Both the position numbers and the translations under genes were made by a program. The notes below the pieces were generated by a model. That model made no database searches, was not told where the DNA came from, and saw nothing but the letters and a program-made list of their open reading frames with translations. From contig DASVCS010000054.1 of assembly GCA_036381495.1 (NCBI GenBank), forward strand, positions 27,619-91,618: 64,000 bases of DNA, given 5' to 3'. Position 1 is the first letter of the stretch, and every line of letters begins with the position of its first letter. The stretch is from DASVCS01 sp036381495. GTDB lineage: Bacteria > Gemmatimonadota > Gemmatimonadetes > Longimicrobiales > RSA9. Shown piece after piece: positions 26,956-36,464 of the stretch.

Positions 26956-29085
26956 ATGCCGCTCGTCCGCCGGTTGATCCCCGTCCTCCTCATCGGTGTG
27001 CTGTCGGCGCCGCTGGCCGCGCAGGATGCGCCTTCGCGCGCGGCGCGGCAGCGGCTGCTCGAAGTCGATGATCTCTTTCGGTTCCGCCGCGTCGGCTCGC
27101 CCGTGATCAGTCCCGATGGCGAGTGGGTCGCCTATACGGTGACGACGGTGCTCGAGAAGGAGGATGCGACGCGGACGCGCATCTGGATGGCGCCCGCGGC
27201 CGGCGGCGAGGCGCTGCCGCTCACGGCCGCCGGCGTCTCCTCTTCGAGCCCGAAGTGGAGCCCGGATGGCCGGTTCCTCGGCTTCCTCTCCGCGCGTGAC
27301 GACGGCGAGACGCAGGTCTGGGTGCTGGATCGCCGCGGCGGCGAGGCGCAGAAGCTGACGGCTGTGAAGCAGGGCGTGAGCGGCTTCGAGTGGTCGCCGG
27401 ACGGTAAGCGGCTGGTCCTGACGATCCGCGATCCGGAGGACGAGAAAGCGGGCGCCGACTCGACGGCCGCCGCAAAGGACCGGCCCGAGCCGTGGGTCAT
27501 CGACCGCATCCAGTTCAAGCGGGACGGCCGCGGCTACCTGGACCGGCGGCGCACGCACCTGTACGTCTTCGACGTAGCGACGAAGGCGCTCCGCCAGGTC
27601 ACGTTCGGCGATTACGACGACGGCGCGCCCGCGTGGAGCCCGGACGGCCGCATGCTCGCGTTCGTCAGCAATCGCGACCCGGATCCGGACACGACCGTGA
27701 ACTCGGATGTGTGGGTCGTGCCGGTGCCGGAGGATCTCGGGCCGCCGCCATCGGCGAGAGGAACCGCCGGGGATGGCGACGAGGCGGCGGCCGCGCGCGC
27801 CGTCGTCGACACCGTCGCGCCGCGCCGGCTGACCGGGCCGCCCGGCGGGGACCGCTCCCCCGCGTGGAGTCCGGACGGCCGCTGGATCGCGTACGTCACG
27901 GACGCGTCCACCACGCCCGCCGGGCTGGCCTACGGCACCTCGGCGCTGGCCGTGGTCTCCGTGGATGGCGACGCCGCGCCGCGCCGGCTCGCGCGCGCGC
28001 TCGACCGCAGCATCTCCTCGCCGCGCTTCACACCGGATGGCAGCGGCGTGCTGTTCCTGCTCACATCCGAGGGCGAGCGTTCGCTCGCGCGCGTGGACCT
28101 CGCGACGGACGAGGTCACGCGCGTGATCGGCGGGGAGCGCAGCGTCGCCTCGTACGACATGAACGCGAGCGGCGCCATCGCCGCGCTGGTCAGCGCACCA
28201 CACCTGCCCGGCGAGGTGTTCGTCGGCGGCGCGGACGCCCCGTTCCAGCGCATCACGACGGTGAACGACTCGCTGATCGGCGCGCTACGCCTCGGCGCCG
28301 TCGAGAAGACGCGCTTCCGCAGTCGCGACGGCACCCCGGTCGACGCGTTCATCGTGAAGCCGCCGGACTTCCGGCCCGGCGTGCGCTACCCGACGCTCCT
28401 CTGGATCCATGGCGGCCCGACGTCGCAGGACGACTGGAGCTTCGACTTCACCGCGCAGCTCTACGCGGCCAACGGCTACGTGGTGGTGATGCCGAACTAC
28501 CGCGGCTCCGACGGCTACGGTGAGGCGTTCGCCGAGGCCGTGTTCCGCCGCTGGGACGACGAGCCGCTCGAAGACGTGCTCGCCGCCGTGGACCACGTGA
28601 TCGAGATGGGGATCGCGGACCCCGAACGCCTGGGCGTGGGCGGCTGGTCCTTCGGCGGCATCATGACCGACATCGTCATCACGAACACCACGCGATTCAA
28701 GGCCGCAATGACCGGCGCCAGCGAAGTGCTCTACGCATCCAACTACGGCCACGACCAGTACCAGTGGCTCTGGGAGACCGAGTACGGCTTCCCCTGGCGC
28801 GACCCCGACCTCTGGAAGGAGATCTCGCCGTTCTACAAGCTCGAGCGCATCACCACGCCCACGCTCATCATGGGCGGCGAGCGCGACTGGAACGTCCCGA
28901 TCATCAACTCGGAGCAGCTCTACCAGGGCTTGCGCCGGCTCGGCAGGACGACGCGGCTCGTCGTCTACCCCGGCGAGCCCCACGGCATCCGGCGCCCGTC
29001 GTTCCAGAAGGACCGCTACGAGCGCTGGCTCGCGTGGTTCGGCAGGTACGTGAAGGGGGCGGCGGCGACGACGACCAGCGAGTGA
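26956..29085 (+). CDS. secreted S9-family peptidase (acylaminoacyl/dipeptidyl peptidase type)
   Basis: A 709-residue serine peptidase. Residues 1-22 are a signal peptide (cleavage after APLAAQ), followed by a beta-propeller with repeated SPDGxxxAY/WSPDG motifs and a C-terminal alpha/beta-hydrolase. The catalytic triad can be read: Ser565 in GGWSFGG, Asp644 in GGERDWN and His676 in GEPHGI. The oxyanion region is LLWIHGGPTSQ. It should cleave short peptides in the periplasm, feeding peptide import. Start ATG 26956 is chosen because the longer frame has no family similarity. Confidence 0.93.
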   Translation: MPLVRRLIPVLLIGVLSAPLAAQDAPSRAARQRLLEVDDLFRFRRVGSPVISPDGEWVAYTVTTVLEKEDATRTRIWMAPAAGGEALPLTAAGVSSSSPKWSPDGRFLGFLSARDDGETQVWVLDRRGGEAQKLTAVKQGVSGFEWSPDGKRLVLTIRDPEDEKAGADSTAAAKDRPEPWVIDRIQFKRDGRGYLDRRRTHLYVFDVATKALRQVTFGDYDDGAPAWSPDGRMLAFVSNRDPDPDTTVNSDVWVVPVPEDLGPPPSARGTAGDGDEAAAARAVVDTVAPRRLTGPPGGDRSPAWSPDGRWIAYVTDASTTPAGLAYGTSALAVVSVDGDAAPRRLARALDRSISSPRFTPDGSGVLFLLTSEGERSLARVDLATDEVTRVIGGERSVASYDMNASGAIAALVSAPHLPGEVFVGGADAPFQRITTVNDSLIGALRLGAVEKTRFRSRDGTPVDAFIVKPPDFRPGVRYPTLLWIHGGPTSQDDWSFDFTAQLYAANGYVVVMPNYRGSDGYGEAFAEAVFRRWDDEPLEDVLAAVDHVIEMGIADPERLGVGGWSFGGIMTDIVITNTTRFKAAMTGASEVLYASNYGHDQYQWLWETEYGFPWRDPDLWKEISPFYKLERITTPTLIMGGERDWNVPIINSEQLYQGLRRLGRTTRLVVYPGEPHGIRRPSFQKDRYERWLAWFGRYVKGAAATTTSE

Positions 29086-29098
29086 GGAGGACCTCGCG

Positions 29099-30454
29099 TC
29101 AATGCAGGCTGGTGAGCCGCCGTAGCAGCGCCCGCAGTGAATCCCGCGGCACCGGCGCGCGGGCGGTGATCGTGTAGCCGACGACGCCGGCGACGGCCGT
29201 ATCGGTCGCGGCGGCCGCGGCCGGGGGCGTCGCCGAGTCGACCTGGATTCCCGAAGGCGCCAGCGGCTTCGCCAGGCTGTCGATCGCCGTGCGCGACAAC
29301 CGGCGTCGCGCCTGCCCTTCCAGCACCCTTTGCGCCTGCCGTCGGGTCTCCTGCTCCGTCGGCCGTCGCGACGGATCGAGGGCGGCCCGCACCGCATCCC
29401 GCGGTGCTACCGCGCGCTCGGGCTGCGCCGGGGGAGCGAATCCCGTGGCCACGAGCTCGTCCAGCGCCAGCGCAGACGGCCGCTGGACGAGCTCGATGAC
29501 CGTGCCATCGGCGAGTCGCTGCCTGGTCCGGAGCCGGCGCTCGCCCTCCGTCTCGGCGATCGCGTAATCGACGACCGGCAGCCCTTCGATCGCGTAGATC
29601 CCGTCGACCCACTGCTCGGCCTCGGCGCGGTCGACGACCCGCCACGCATCGGCGGGAACCGACGGACCCGTCGCGACGGCCGCCATCGGCCGCGGCGGAA
29701 GCGCTTCGATGGCGCCGGCGTCCGCGGCCGGCGCCCGGGCGGCCGGCGCGTCGGCCGCGCGCTCCGCGGCACCGGTACGCGCCCCGGAGCCGGTCGGCGC
29801 GATCGCGACATCTCCGGTCGGCGCTTCCAGTTCGGGCTTCGGCGCCGCCGGGGCGACCTCGGGTTGCGGCGGTTCGACGTCGCGGCGTTCCAGCCGGTCG
29901 TGCGCCCGCTCCGCGCTGGCGCGCCGGCGCGCGGCCTCCTCCTCGGCGCGGCGGGACTGCTCCTCGACGCGGCGGGACTCCGCCTCGCGCTCCGGCCCGG
30001 ACGCGGCCGACGGGCCCGTGGCGGTGGTCCGCGTCGCACTCCGCTCCTCGACCGCGAGCGGCGCTGGTGGCCGCAGGACCTCTCGCGCCAGCCAGCCGGC
30101 GCCGACCGCGAGGATCAGGCTCGCCGCCCACGCCAGCGTCGCGATGCGGAACGGCGGACGCTGAGGTCGCGCCGCCGCGCCGGGCGTCGTCGCAGCGGAG
30201 CCGTCGGCGGCGGCGCGTTCGGTGCCGCGCGCGAGCAGCGCCTCGAACGGCGGGATGGGGCCGAGTTCGGCCGGCTCGGCCGCGGCGAGGATCGCCGCGG
30301 CATCCTCGCGGAGTCGCCTCGCCTCTTCGAGGCGCGCCCGGCAGTCCGGGCACTCTTCGAGATGCCGCGCGACGTCGGCGGCTTCCGGACCGTCGTCCGG
30401 GTGCAGGCCGCCATCCAGCCAGGCGTGGAGCAGCCCCTCGTCAACGTGCGACAT
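29099..30454 (-). CDS. zinc-finger anti-sigma factor, membrane-anchored
   Basis: A 451-residue anti-sigma factor. The N-terminal zinc-binding ZAS motif is HLEECPDC (His31, Cys35, Cys38). A single transmembrane helix lies at about 104-122 (TLAWAASLILAVGAGWLA). The periplasmic part is a Pro/Ala/Glu-rich linker with a coiled coil and then a folded segment (DAWRVVDRAEAEQWVDGIYAIEGLPV) that may sense an envelope signal. Its start overlaps the 3' end of the ECF sigma gene by 14 bp, so the pair is co-translated. Confidence 0.85.
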   Translation of the reverse strand: MSHVDEGLLHAWLDGGLHPDDGPEAADVARHLEECPDCRARLEEARRLREDAAAILAAAEPAELGPIPPFEALLARGTERAAADGSAATTPGAAARPQRPPFRIATLAWAASLILAVGAGWLAREVLRPPAPLAVEERSATRTTATGPSAASGPEREAESRRVEEQSRRAEEEAARRRASAERAHDRLERRDVEPPQPEVAPAAPKPELEAPTGDVAIAPTGSGARTGAAERAADAPAARAPAADAGAIEALPPRPMAAVATGPSVPADAWRVVDRAEAEQWVDGIYAIEGLPVVDYAIAETEGERRLRTRQRLADGTVIELVQRPSALALDELVATGFAPPAQPERAVAPRDAVRAALDPSRRPTEQETRRQAQRVLEGQARRRLSRTAIDSLAKPLAPSGIQVDSATPPAAAAATDTAVAGVVGYTITARAPVPRDSLRALLRRLTSLH

Positions 30455-30944
30455 GCTTCGCCTCCAACGCGTGGTACGCCTCTGCCAGCCGGCGGCGCGC
30501 CCGCGCGAGCGTGGTCCCGATCGCGCCGACGGCCAGTCCGGTCTCGGCGGCGATGTCGCGATAGCTCAACCCGGCGTGCCAGAGCAGCAGGATTTCTCGG
30601 TCCCGCTGGGCGAGCGATTCGAGCGCGCGGCGCGCCGCCGCTTCCCGTTCGAGCCGCTCGACCCGCCGCAACGGGTCGGGCGGGGGAGATGCGGTCTCGG
30701 CCTCCGCCTTCAACAACGCCAGGTGGCGCTTCCGCCGCACGGCGCCGCGCGCCTCGTCCCGCGCCAGATTCGTGGCGACCGTGAAGAGCCACCGCCGCGG
30801 ACTCTCGGGCTCGTGATCGAGCGCGCGCAGGAACGTCTCCTGCGCGAGATCACGCGCACGGTCCACGTCCCACACCTTGCGGTAGAGGAAGCGGACCAGC
30901 TCCGCGTACGTCGAGCGGTACACCGCTGCCCAATCCACACTCAT
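30441..30944 (-). CDS. ECF RNA polymerase sigma factor
   Basis: A 167-residue ECF sigma factor: region 2 (AELVRFLYRKVWDVDRARDLAQETFLRAL, with the DxxQETF-type core-binding surface) and region 4 (LAQRDREILLLWHAGLSYRDIAAETGLAVGAIGTTLARARRRL, the -35-binding HTH). The downstream anti-sigma partner is translationally coupled. Target promoters are unknown; the autoregulated promoter would lie upstream of 30944. Confidence 0.93.
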   Translation of the reverse strand: MSVDWAAVYRSTYAELVRFLYRKVWDVDRARDLAQETFLRALDHEPESPRRWLFTVATNLARDEARGAVRRKRHLALLKAEAETASPPPDPLRRVERLEREAAARRALESLAQRDREILLLWHAGLSYRDIAAETGLAVGAIGTTLARARRRLAEAYHALEAKHVAR

Positions 30945-31297
30945 CCCGGGAGTCTAGCGTTCCCGATGGGTCGGGGCCAGCATCCCGGCGGCGTGCACGA
31001 TCGCGAGACTCACGAGCAACACTCCACGACACCTTCTCCGGAAGGGTTCCATGGGAGAGGACGAACGGGGAGGCGACCGTTGCACACGACGGCGGACCTG
31101 GCCGGGATGGGGGGATGCGCAAGAGTGTCGAAACTGCGCATTCTTTGCGTACCCCGCACGGCCGCCCGGCCGCCAAGCGGTTGTGCGGCAACGTCGTGGC
31201 ATCGTGGCGCGAATCTGGCCGTGGGAGGACGGCTCACGACATCAGCGCACGGCGCCGCGAGTCGCTCCGGCCGCGTGCACCTGTCTGGATCCCCGAG
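30945..31297. other. 353-bp divergent intergenic region
   Basis: Carries the promoters for the ECF sigma operon (leftward) and the GGDEF-like gene (rightward). The segment 31010-31200 is slightly less GC-rich. A GGAAGGGTTCC imperfect palindrome lies at 31041-31051. No consensus ECF promoter (AAC/CGTC) was convincingly recognised. Confidence 0.35.
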
Positions 31298-32248
31298 ATG
31301 CGCATGAGCATGACGCACGACGCGACGGGGGCGCTCCGCGCCATCCTCATCGCCCTTGTCGCCCTCGCCGCTGCCATCGCCGGCGCCGTCGTGGCGCCCG
31401 ATGTCGCGGCGGACCTCGAGATCTACCTCTGGCTCCTTGCCACCATCCCGGCGTTCCTGTTGGCGTACCACCGCGGCTGGGCCGGCGTGGCGACGGCGCT
31501 CGCCGGCGCGATGGTCGCGCTGGTCGCCATCCAGGCGTCGGTCCCCTTGCTCGGCCGTGGCATCCAGAACTGGCCGCTGTTGAGCCGTGTCCTGCTGGTG
31601 TTCCTCGGGACATCGGTCGGGATCGGCACACTCTCCGAGATGCTGCATCGTGCGCGCTCTCGGCTGGACCAGGTCGAGCTCGTCGATCCGTCGACCGGCC
31701 TGCCGAACCGCCGGTACGCGGACCTGATCCTGGCGCGCGAGTTCGCGGCCGCCGAGCGAGGGCGCCCGCTCACGATCGTATTGTTCGAGCCCGGCCGGAT
31801 CGCGGAACGCAAGACGGTTCGGGAGATGGAGAAGATCCGCGCCGACGCGGTGCGGGACATCGGCCGGGCGCTCGGCCGCCACACCCGGCGGATGGACCTC
31901 TCCGCATGGTCCGGCGGCCAGAGGTTCCTGTGCATCCTCTCGTCGGGCGATCCGGAAGGCGCCCGCGTGTTCGCGGACCGGATCCGCGCGGAGGTCCGCG
32001 CGACGACCACCGGCGCGCGGGGGCTTGTCCCCAGCGCGGGCATTGCCGGGTTCGCAGCGGGGATGACCTCGCCCGGCGACCTGATCCGCGCGGCCGACTA
32101 TGCACTCTATCAGGCGCAACGCGCGGCGCCGGGCGGCGGCATCCGCGTCTACGAGCCGCCCGCCGACACGGCCCAGAGCCAGGAATACCTGGACCGCGTC
32201 CGCGCACTGCTGCGTACGCCCGGGCGGCCGGGCCCCGAGCCGGCGTAG
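31298..32248 (+). CDS. membrane protein with degenerate GGDEF domain
   Basis: A 316-residue protein with three or four N-terminal hydrophobic helices (about 12-112) and a C-terminal GGDEF-like domain. The domain opens with VDPSTGLPNRRYAD (130-141), matching the usual DxLTGLPNRR, but the active-site loop reads GGQRF (206-210) in place of GGDEF, so the metal-binding Asp and catalytic Glu are lost. It is unlikely to make c-di-GMP; it could bind nucleotide or act as a regulatory scaffold. Three ATGs lie at 31298, 31304 and 31310; the first is used. Confidence 0.75.
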   Translation: MRMSMTHDATGALRAILIALVALAAAIAGAVVAPDVAADLEIYLWLLATIPAFLLAYHRGWAGVATALAGAMVALVAIQASVPLLGRGIQNWPLLSRVLLVFLGTSVGIGTLSEMLHRARSRLDQVELVDPSTGLPNRRYADLILAREFAAAERGRPLTIVLFEPGRIAERKTVREMEKIRADAVRDIGRALGRHTRRMDLSAWSGGQRFLCILSSGDPEGARVFADRIRAEVRATTTGARGLVPSAGIAGFAAGMTSPGDLIRAADYALYQAQRAAPGGGIRVYEPPADTAQSQEYLDRVRALLRTPGRPGPEPA

Positions 32249-32425
32249 GCCGCCGGTCCGGTCGATCGGCGCGGAGGGCGCGGCGGACGGCCGGTTCAGT
32301 GGCCGCGACACGGTTGCCCGCCGCGGATGATGCACGGGACGCCGCTCGACCTCGGCTTCGGCTGCGCTCGCATCGACCGCCGGCCGCGCCCACGCGGGCG
32401 GCATCCCGACCCGGCGTGAACCGCC

Positions 32426-33127
32426 TCACCGCCGGCGGTACGAGAGCAGCCACGGGACCAGCATCGGCTCCGCGTAGGCGGCGTCCCACGCACCGTGGCC
32501 CACGTCCGGGTACTCGGTGTAGCGAACGTTGCCGCCGGCCCGGAGCAGTGCCGCGACCATGCGCCGGGTGGTGCCCACCGAGATGACGTCGTCGCGCGCG
32601 CCGTGGAAGATCCAGGTCGGCGTGGCGCCGATCGCACGCGCGGTCGCGAGGAACGGGTCGCCGGCTCCCGATGGATTCGCCGCGGATGCCGGAGGATCGA
32701 ACCCTGGACAGACCGGGACGAGTGCCGCGAAGCGGTGGGGGTGCTCCGCCGCCATCCGGAGCGTGCCGCTCCCCCCCATCGAGAGCCCCGTCAGGTAGAT
32801 GCGCGCGGGATCGCCGCGGAACTCGGCGATCGCCGCATCCACGGCGCGCAGCGCGGCTTCGGCGATCCGTCCGCGCCACGCGGCACCGGACGGCGCCTGC
32901 GGGAAGACCGCGAGGACCGGGAACCGACCCGCATGCCGCCGGATTGCGCTGCCCAACCCCACCTCAGTCTGGAGCAGGCCGTCCGCGCCGCCCTCGCCCG
33001 CGCCGTGCAGGAACAGGATCACCGGCCAGCGCCGGCCGGCGTGCCAGCCCGCCGGCACGAACACCTGGTAGCGCCGCGTTGCGCCGGCAACGTCGAGCAT
33101 CCGATCCAGGAACCCCGTCTCAGGCAT
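32426..33127 (-). CDS. alpha/beta-hydrolase esterase (PHB-depolymerase/feruloyl-esterase-like)
   Basis: A 233-residue serine esterase. The oxyanion region PVILFLHGAGEGG, the nucleophile elbow YLTGLSMGGSGTL, an acidic residue in IFHGARDDVI and a His in DVGHGAWD make a complete triad. The LSMGGSG elbow and GARDDVI region match phospholipase/carboxylesterase and depolymerase-like families. There is no obvious signal peptide, so it is probably cytoplasmic. Monocistronic, convergent with the GGDEF-like gene. Confidence 0.82.
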   Translation of the reverse strand: MPETGFLDRMLDVAGATRRYQVFVPAGWHAGRRWPVILFLHGAGEGGADGLLQTEVGLGSAIRRHAGRFPVLAVFPQAPSGAAWRGRIAEAALRAVDAAIAEFRGDPARIYLTGLSMGGSGTLRMAAEHPHRFAALVPVCPGFDPPASAANPSGAGDPFLATARAIGATPTWIFHGARDDVISVGTTRRMVAALLRAGGNVRYTEYPDVGHGAWDAAYAEPMLVPWLLSYRRR

Positions 33128-33433
33128 TCGTGTTTACACTCCGGTGGCAGGGTCCACGCCCCGCCGGTCGCACGCGCCATGCCGTGCCGCCCCGGGCATG
33201 CCCGCACCCCGCGCGGCGTCCGACGGCCGTGCGGCAGCCGCCCGCGGCGCACGGGCCCGACCAAGCCCGGCCGGCGGCTTTGTCGCGGCGCGCCGGGGGT
33301 CGTATCATACGAGGGTAGGGCGCCGGGGCTGGGCCGGGCACCGACGCCCGGACGCGCCGCGTACACCATCTCGACCGGTCCACCGGGCACCGCCGGCAGA
33401 GCCGACGCCCGGCCCGATCGCGCAACGGATGTC

Positions 33434-34168
33434 ATGTCGATACTCACTGTTCTCGCAGCCGGACCGGGGCTCGGCGATGCACTCGCGGATCGCCCGTTCC
33501 TCGCCGTGGCCACGCTGTTCGGCGCGGGCGTGCTCACCAGCCTGACGCCGTGCATCTACCCGATGATCCCGATCACGGCCGGCGTGATCGCGGGGAACGC
33601 GGCGCACGACGAGCGCTCCGCTCCACGTGCGCGGACGGTGATGCTGACGTTGACGTACGTCGCCGGGCTCGCGCTCCTCTACGCAGCGCTTGGCCTGCTG
33701 GCCGGCCTGACCGGCTCACTCTTCGGGACCGTGGCCTCGAACCCCTGGGCGCGGCTCGTGACCGCGAACCTCCTGCTCATCTTCGGGCTGGCCATGCTGG
33801 ACGTCATCCCGGTTGCGGCGCCGCGCCGCCTCGTGGCGTGGGCCGGCGGGCTGGGGGGCGGGTCCTACCCGGCCGTCTTCCTCCTCGGCGCGACTTCCGG
33901 GCTGGTCGCCGCGCCCTGCGGCGCACCGGCATTCGCCGCCGTCCTCACATGGGTCGCGACGACGGGGAGCGCGACGCTCGGGTTCATCTACCTGTTCGTC
34001 TTTTCACTCGGGATGACCGCACTGCTCGTGGTCGTCGGGGTGTTCTCCGGCACGCTGGCGTCGCTCCCGCACTCCGGACGGTGGATGGTGTGGGTCAAAC
34101 GCGCCGCGGGTCTCATCATGTTGGCCATGGCGGAGTACTACCTCGTACAGGCGGGGATGGTGTGGTGA
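33434..34168 (+). CDS. ccdA: cytochrome c biogenesis/thiol-disulfide transmembrane protein CcdA-like
   Basis: A 244-residue membrane protein with six helices. The first helix carries the DsbD/CcdA signature TSLTPCIYPMIPIT and the fourth carries SGLVAAPCGAPA, the two Cys that pass electrons from cytoplasmic thioredoxin across the membrane. It is followed 64 bp later by a TlpA-like thioredoxin, the usual periplasmic recipient. The pair should reduce periplasmic thiols, for example in cytochrome c maturation. The CcdA assignment follows from size and the twin Cys motifs. Confidence 0.88.
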   Translation: MSILTVLAAGPGLGDALADRPFLAVATLFGAGVLTSLTPCIYPMIPITAGVIAGNAAHDERSAPRARTVMLTLTYVAGLALLYAALGLLAGLTGSLFGTVASNPWARLVTANLLLIFGLAMLDVIPVAAPRRLVAWAGGLGGGSYPAVFLLGATSGLVAAPCGAPAFAAVLTWVATTGSATLGFIYLFVFSLGMTALLVVVGVFSGTLASLPHSGRWMVWVKRAAGLIMLAMAEYYLVQAGMVW

Positions 34169-34232
34169 AGCGTGTGACACACGCGAGCCGATCCGGCGCG
34201 CGTGCAGTGAACATGAACGGGAAGGAAGCGAG

Positions 34233-34781
34233 ATGCGTATGAAGACCGCCACGAGCCGCGGGCCGGCGGGGAGCGCCGGCTGGGCGGCGATCGTTCTGGC
34301 GGCAGCCGTGGCCGTGGTCCCGGCGCCGCTCGATGCACAGGAGATCGGGCTGCCGATCGGCCGGACTCCGGATGCCGTGGTCATCGAAGACCTCGATGGC
34401 AAGCCGGTCGACCTCGATCGGCTGATCGGCGACAAGCCGGCGCTCATCGAGTTCTGGGCGACGTGGTGCCCGCTCTGCGCCGCGCTCGCGCCGCGCATCG
34501 CGGCGGCGCACGAGCGCTACGGCGACCGCGTCGAATTCGTCACGATCGCGGTCGCGGTGAACGAGAGCAAGCGCTCGATCCGCCGGCACCTCGAGGACCA
34601 CCCGGTCCCGGGGCACGTTCTCTGGGACACGGATGGGCGCGCGACGCGGGCGTTCATGGCGCCGTCGACGTCGTACGTGGTGGTCCTCGATGCCGATGGC
34701 CGGGTGGCGTACACGGGTGCGGGCGCGGAGCAGGACATCGCGGGCGCATTGGCCCGCGCGCTCGGCGACGCCGCACCCTGA
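34233..34781 (+). CDS. TlpA/ResA-like periplasmic thioredoxin-fold protein
   Basis: A 182-residue exported thiol-disulfide oxidoreductase. A signal sequence (about residues 16-35, ending PLDAQ) is followed by a TlpA fold with ALIEFWATWCPLCAALAPRI, whose CPLC pair is the redox centre, and cis-Pro region MAPSTSYVVVLDADGRVAYTG. Preceded by GGAAGG at about 34220. It is the natural partner of the upstream CcdA-like protein. Confidence 0.9.
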   Translation: MRMKTATSRGPAGSAGWAAIVLAAAVAVVPAPLDAQEIGLPIGRTPDAVVIEDLDGKPVDLDRLIGDKPALIEFWATWCPLCAALAPRIAAAHERYGDRVEFVTIAVAVNESKRSIRRHLEDHPVPGHVLWDTDGRATRAFMAPSTSYVVVLDADGRVAYTGAGAEQDIAGALARALGDAAP

Positions 34782-34797
34782 ACCAGCGCGCCGCGGC

Positions 34798-36441
34798 CTA
34801 CGGGAACACCGGGAAGGGTCTCGGCCTGGGCCGGGGCTGCGGCCGGGGTTGCGGTCCACCGCCATGGCCGCCGAGTGCGCGAGTGGCCATGAGCCGAACC
34901 TGGGGATCGGTGCTTTCCAGCGCGCGGATCAGCGCCGGCCGCGCCGCGTCATCGTCCAGCTCCGCGAGTGCCCAGAGGGCGGAGCGCCGCACGGAACGGT
35001 CCTCATCGCCCAATGCGGTCGTGAGTCCGGCCGCGGCCGCGGGATCTTCGATCCGTCCGAGCGCCCACGCCGCGGCCTCGCGCACCTCTGCGTCGGCGTC
35101 GCCGAGCGCGCCGATGAGCGCGGCCGGGGCGGCATCCGGCTCGACCTGGCCGAGCGCCCACGCCGCCTGGCGGCGGACGGTCGCGTCCGGATCGGCGAGA
35201 GCGCGGGCGAGCGCGTCGGTCGCCGACGCGTGTTCCGTCTGTCCCAGTGCCCACGCCGCGGTGGCGCGCACGTCGGCATCGGCATCGCCGGCCAGCGCGG
35301 CACCCAGCGGCTCGATGCCGCGGCGGTCCTCGATCTGACCCAGCGCCCAGGCCGCGGTCTCGCGGACGTCGGCGTCCTCGTCCTCGCGCAGCACGCGACC
35401 CAGCGGCTCGACGGCGGCGCGGCTCTCGACTTCGCCCAGCGCCCAGGCGGCGGCTTCCCGGACGCGCGACTCGGCATCCGAGAGTGCGGCGGCCAGTGCA
35501 TCGACCGCCTCGCGCTCCTCGATCCGGCCCAGCGCCCACGCCGCCGCGACGCGGACGTCCGCGTCGACATCCTGGCGCAGCGCCGCGGCCAGCGGCGCGA
35601 CGGCCGCGCGATCCTCGATCCGACCGAGCGCGACGGCAGCGGCGGCGCGGACCTCGGCGGATTCGTCCTCACGGAGTACGCGCGCCAGCACTTCCACGGC
35701 GTCGGAACTCTCGATCCGACCCAGCGCCCGTGCCGCCGCGAGGCGGACCGTGGCATCCCCGTCCTCGAGGGCGCGGCCGAGCGGCTCGATGGCGCGCCGG
35801 TCCTCGATCCGGCCCAGCGCCCACGCGGCCATCGCCCGGACCTCCGGCGCGGCATCGCCGAGCGCACCGGCGAGCGGGTCGAGCGCATCCGCCGGCTCGG
35901 CAAGGCCCAGCGCGAGCGCGGCGGCCGCACGCGTCGGCGCCGCGTCCGACCGGAGCGCCGCCAACATCCCGTCGGCGGCCGCCTCACTGCGTGAGCGGCC
36001 CAGCAGCGCGGCCGCGATGCGCCGGGCACACGGATCGCCGCCCCGCAGCGCCTCGAACAACAGCGGGAGCGTCGCATCGCTCGGGATCGACCCCGTCGCC
36101 CAGCGCATCGTCTCTCGCGCGCCCGTCGTGGCTTCCGTCTCCGGTGCGGCCCACGGACCGGACCAGCCCGATCGGCCGGTCACGGCCTGGACCGCGAGCC
36201 CGCACAACAGCGGCGACGCGCCGGCCGAGGCCTCGAGGATCGCACGCGCATGGGCCGTGTCGTCCTGGGCGGTCCGATCCACGGCGGACCGGGCACCGCC
36301 ACCCGGAACACCGCTCCGCGATCCGCCGTTCGGCCACGCCGCCGCGACCGCCGCCACGAGTGCGGCGCAGACCCCCACGGCCAACACCGGCGCACGACCG
36401 TGCGCGCGGCTCTCCTTCCCGTCATCGCTAGGGCGTCGCAT
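34798..36441 (-). CDS. membrane-anchored HEAT-repeat protein
   Basis: A 547-residue protein with an N-terminal signal-anchor (about 18-36, APVLAVGVCAALVAAVAAAW) and about a dozen HEAT/PBS-lyase-type repeats of about 31 residues, each with the core AAWALGRIED or close variants, then a Pro/Arg tail (PRPQPRPRPRPFPVFP). The repeats form a protein-binding superhelix in the periplasm. It lies 23 bp downstream of the M56-HEAT gene and shares its repeat consensus, so the two probably arose together and interact. ATG 36441 has AGGAG upstream. Confidence 0.85.
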   Translation of the reverse strand: MRRPSDDGKESRAHGRAPVLAVGVCAALVAAVAAAWPNGGSRSGVPGGGARSAVDRTAQDDTAHARAILEASAGASPLLCGLAVQAVTGRSGWSGPWAAPETEATTGARETMRWATGSIPSDATLPLLFEALRGGDPCARRIAAALLGRSRSEAAADGMLAALRSDAAPTRAAAALALGLAEPADALDPLAGALGDAAPEVRAMAAWALGRIEDRRAIEPLGRALEDGDATVRLAAARALGRIESSDAVEVLARVLREDESAEVRAAAAVALGRIEDRAAVAPLAAALRQDVDADVRVAAAWALGRIEEREAVDALAAALSDAESRVREAAAWALGEVESRAAVEPLGRVLREDEDADVRETAAWALGQIEDRRGIEPLGAALAGDADADVRATAAWALGQTEHASATDALARALADPDATVRRQAAWALGQVEPDAAPAALIGALGDADAEVREAAAWALGRIEDPAAAAGLTTALGDEDRSVRRSALWALAELDDDAARPALIRALESTDPQVRLMATRALGGHGGGPQPRPQPRPRPRPFPVFP

Positions 36442-36464
36442 GATGGCTCCTGTCGATCCGTACC

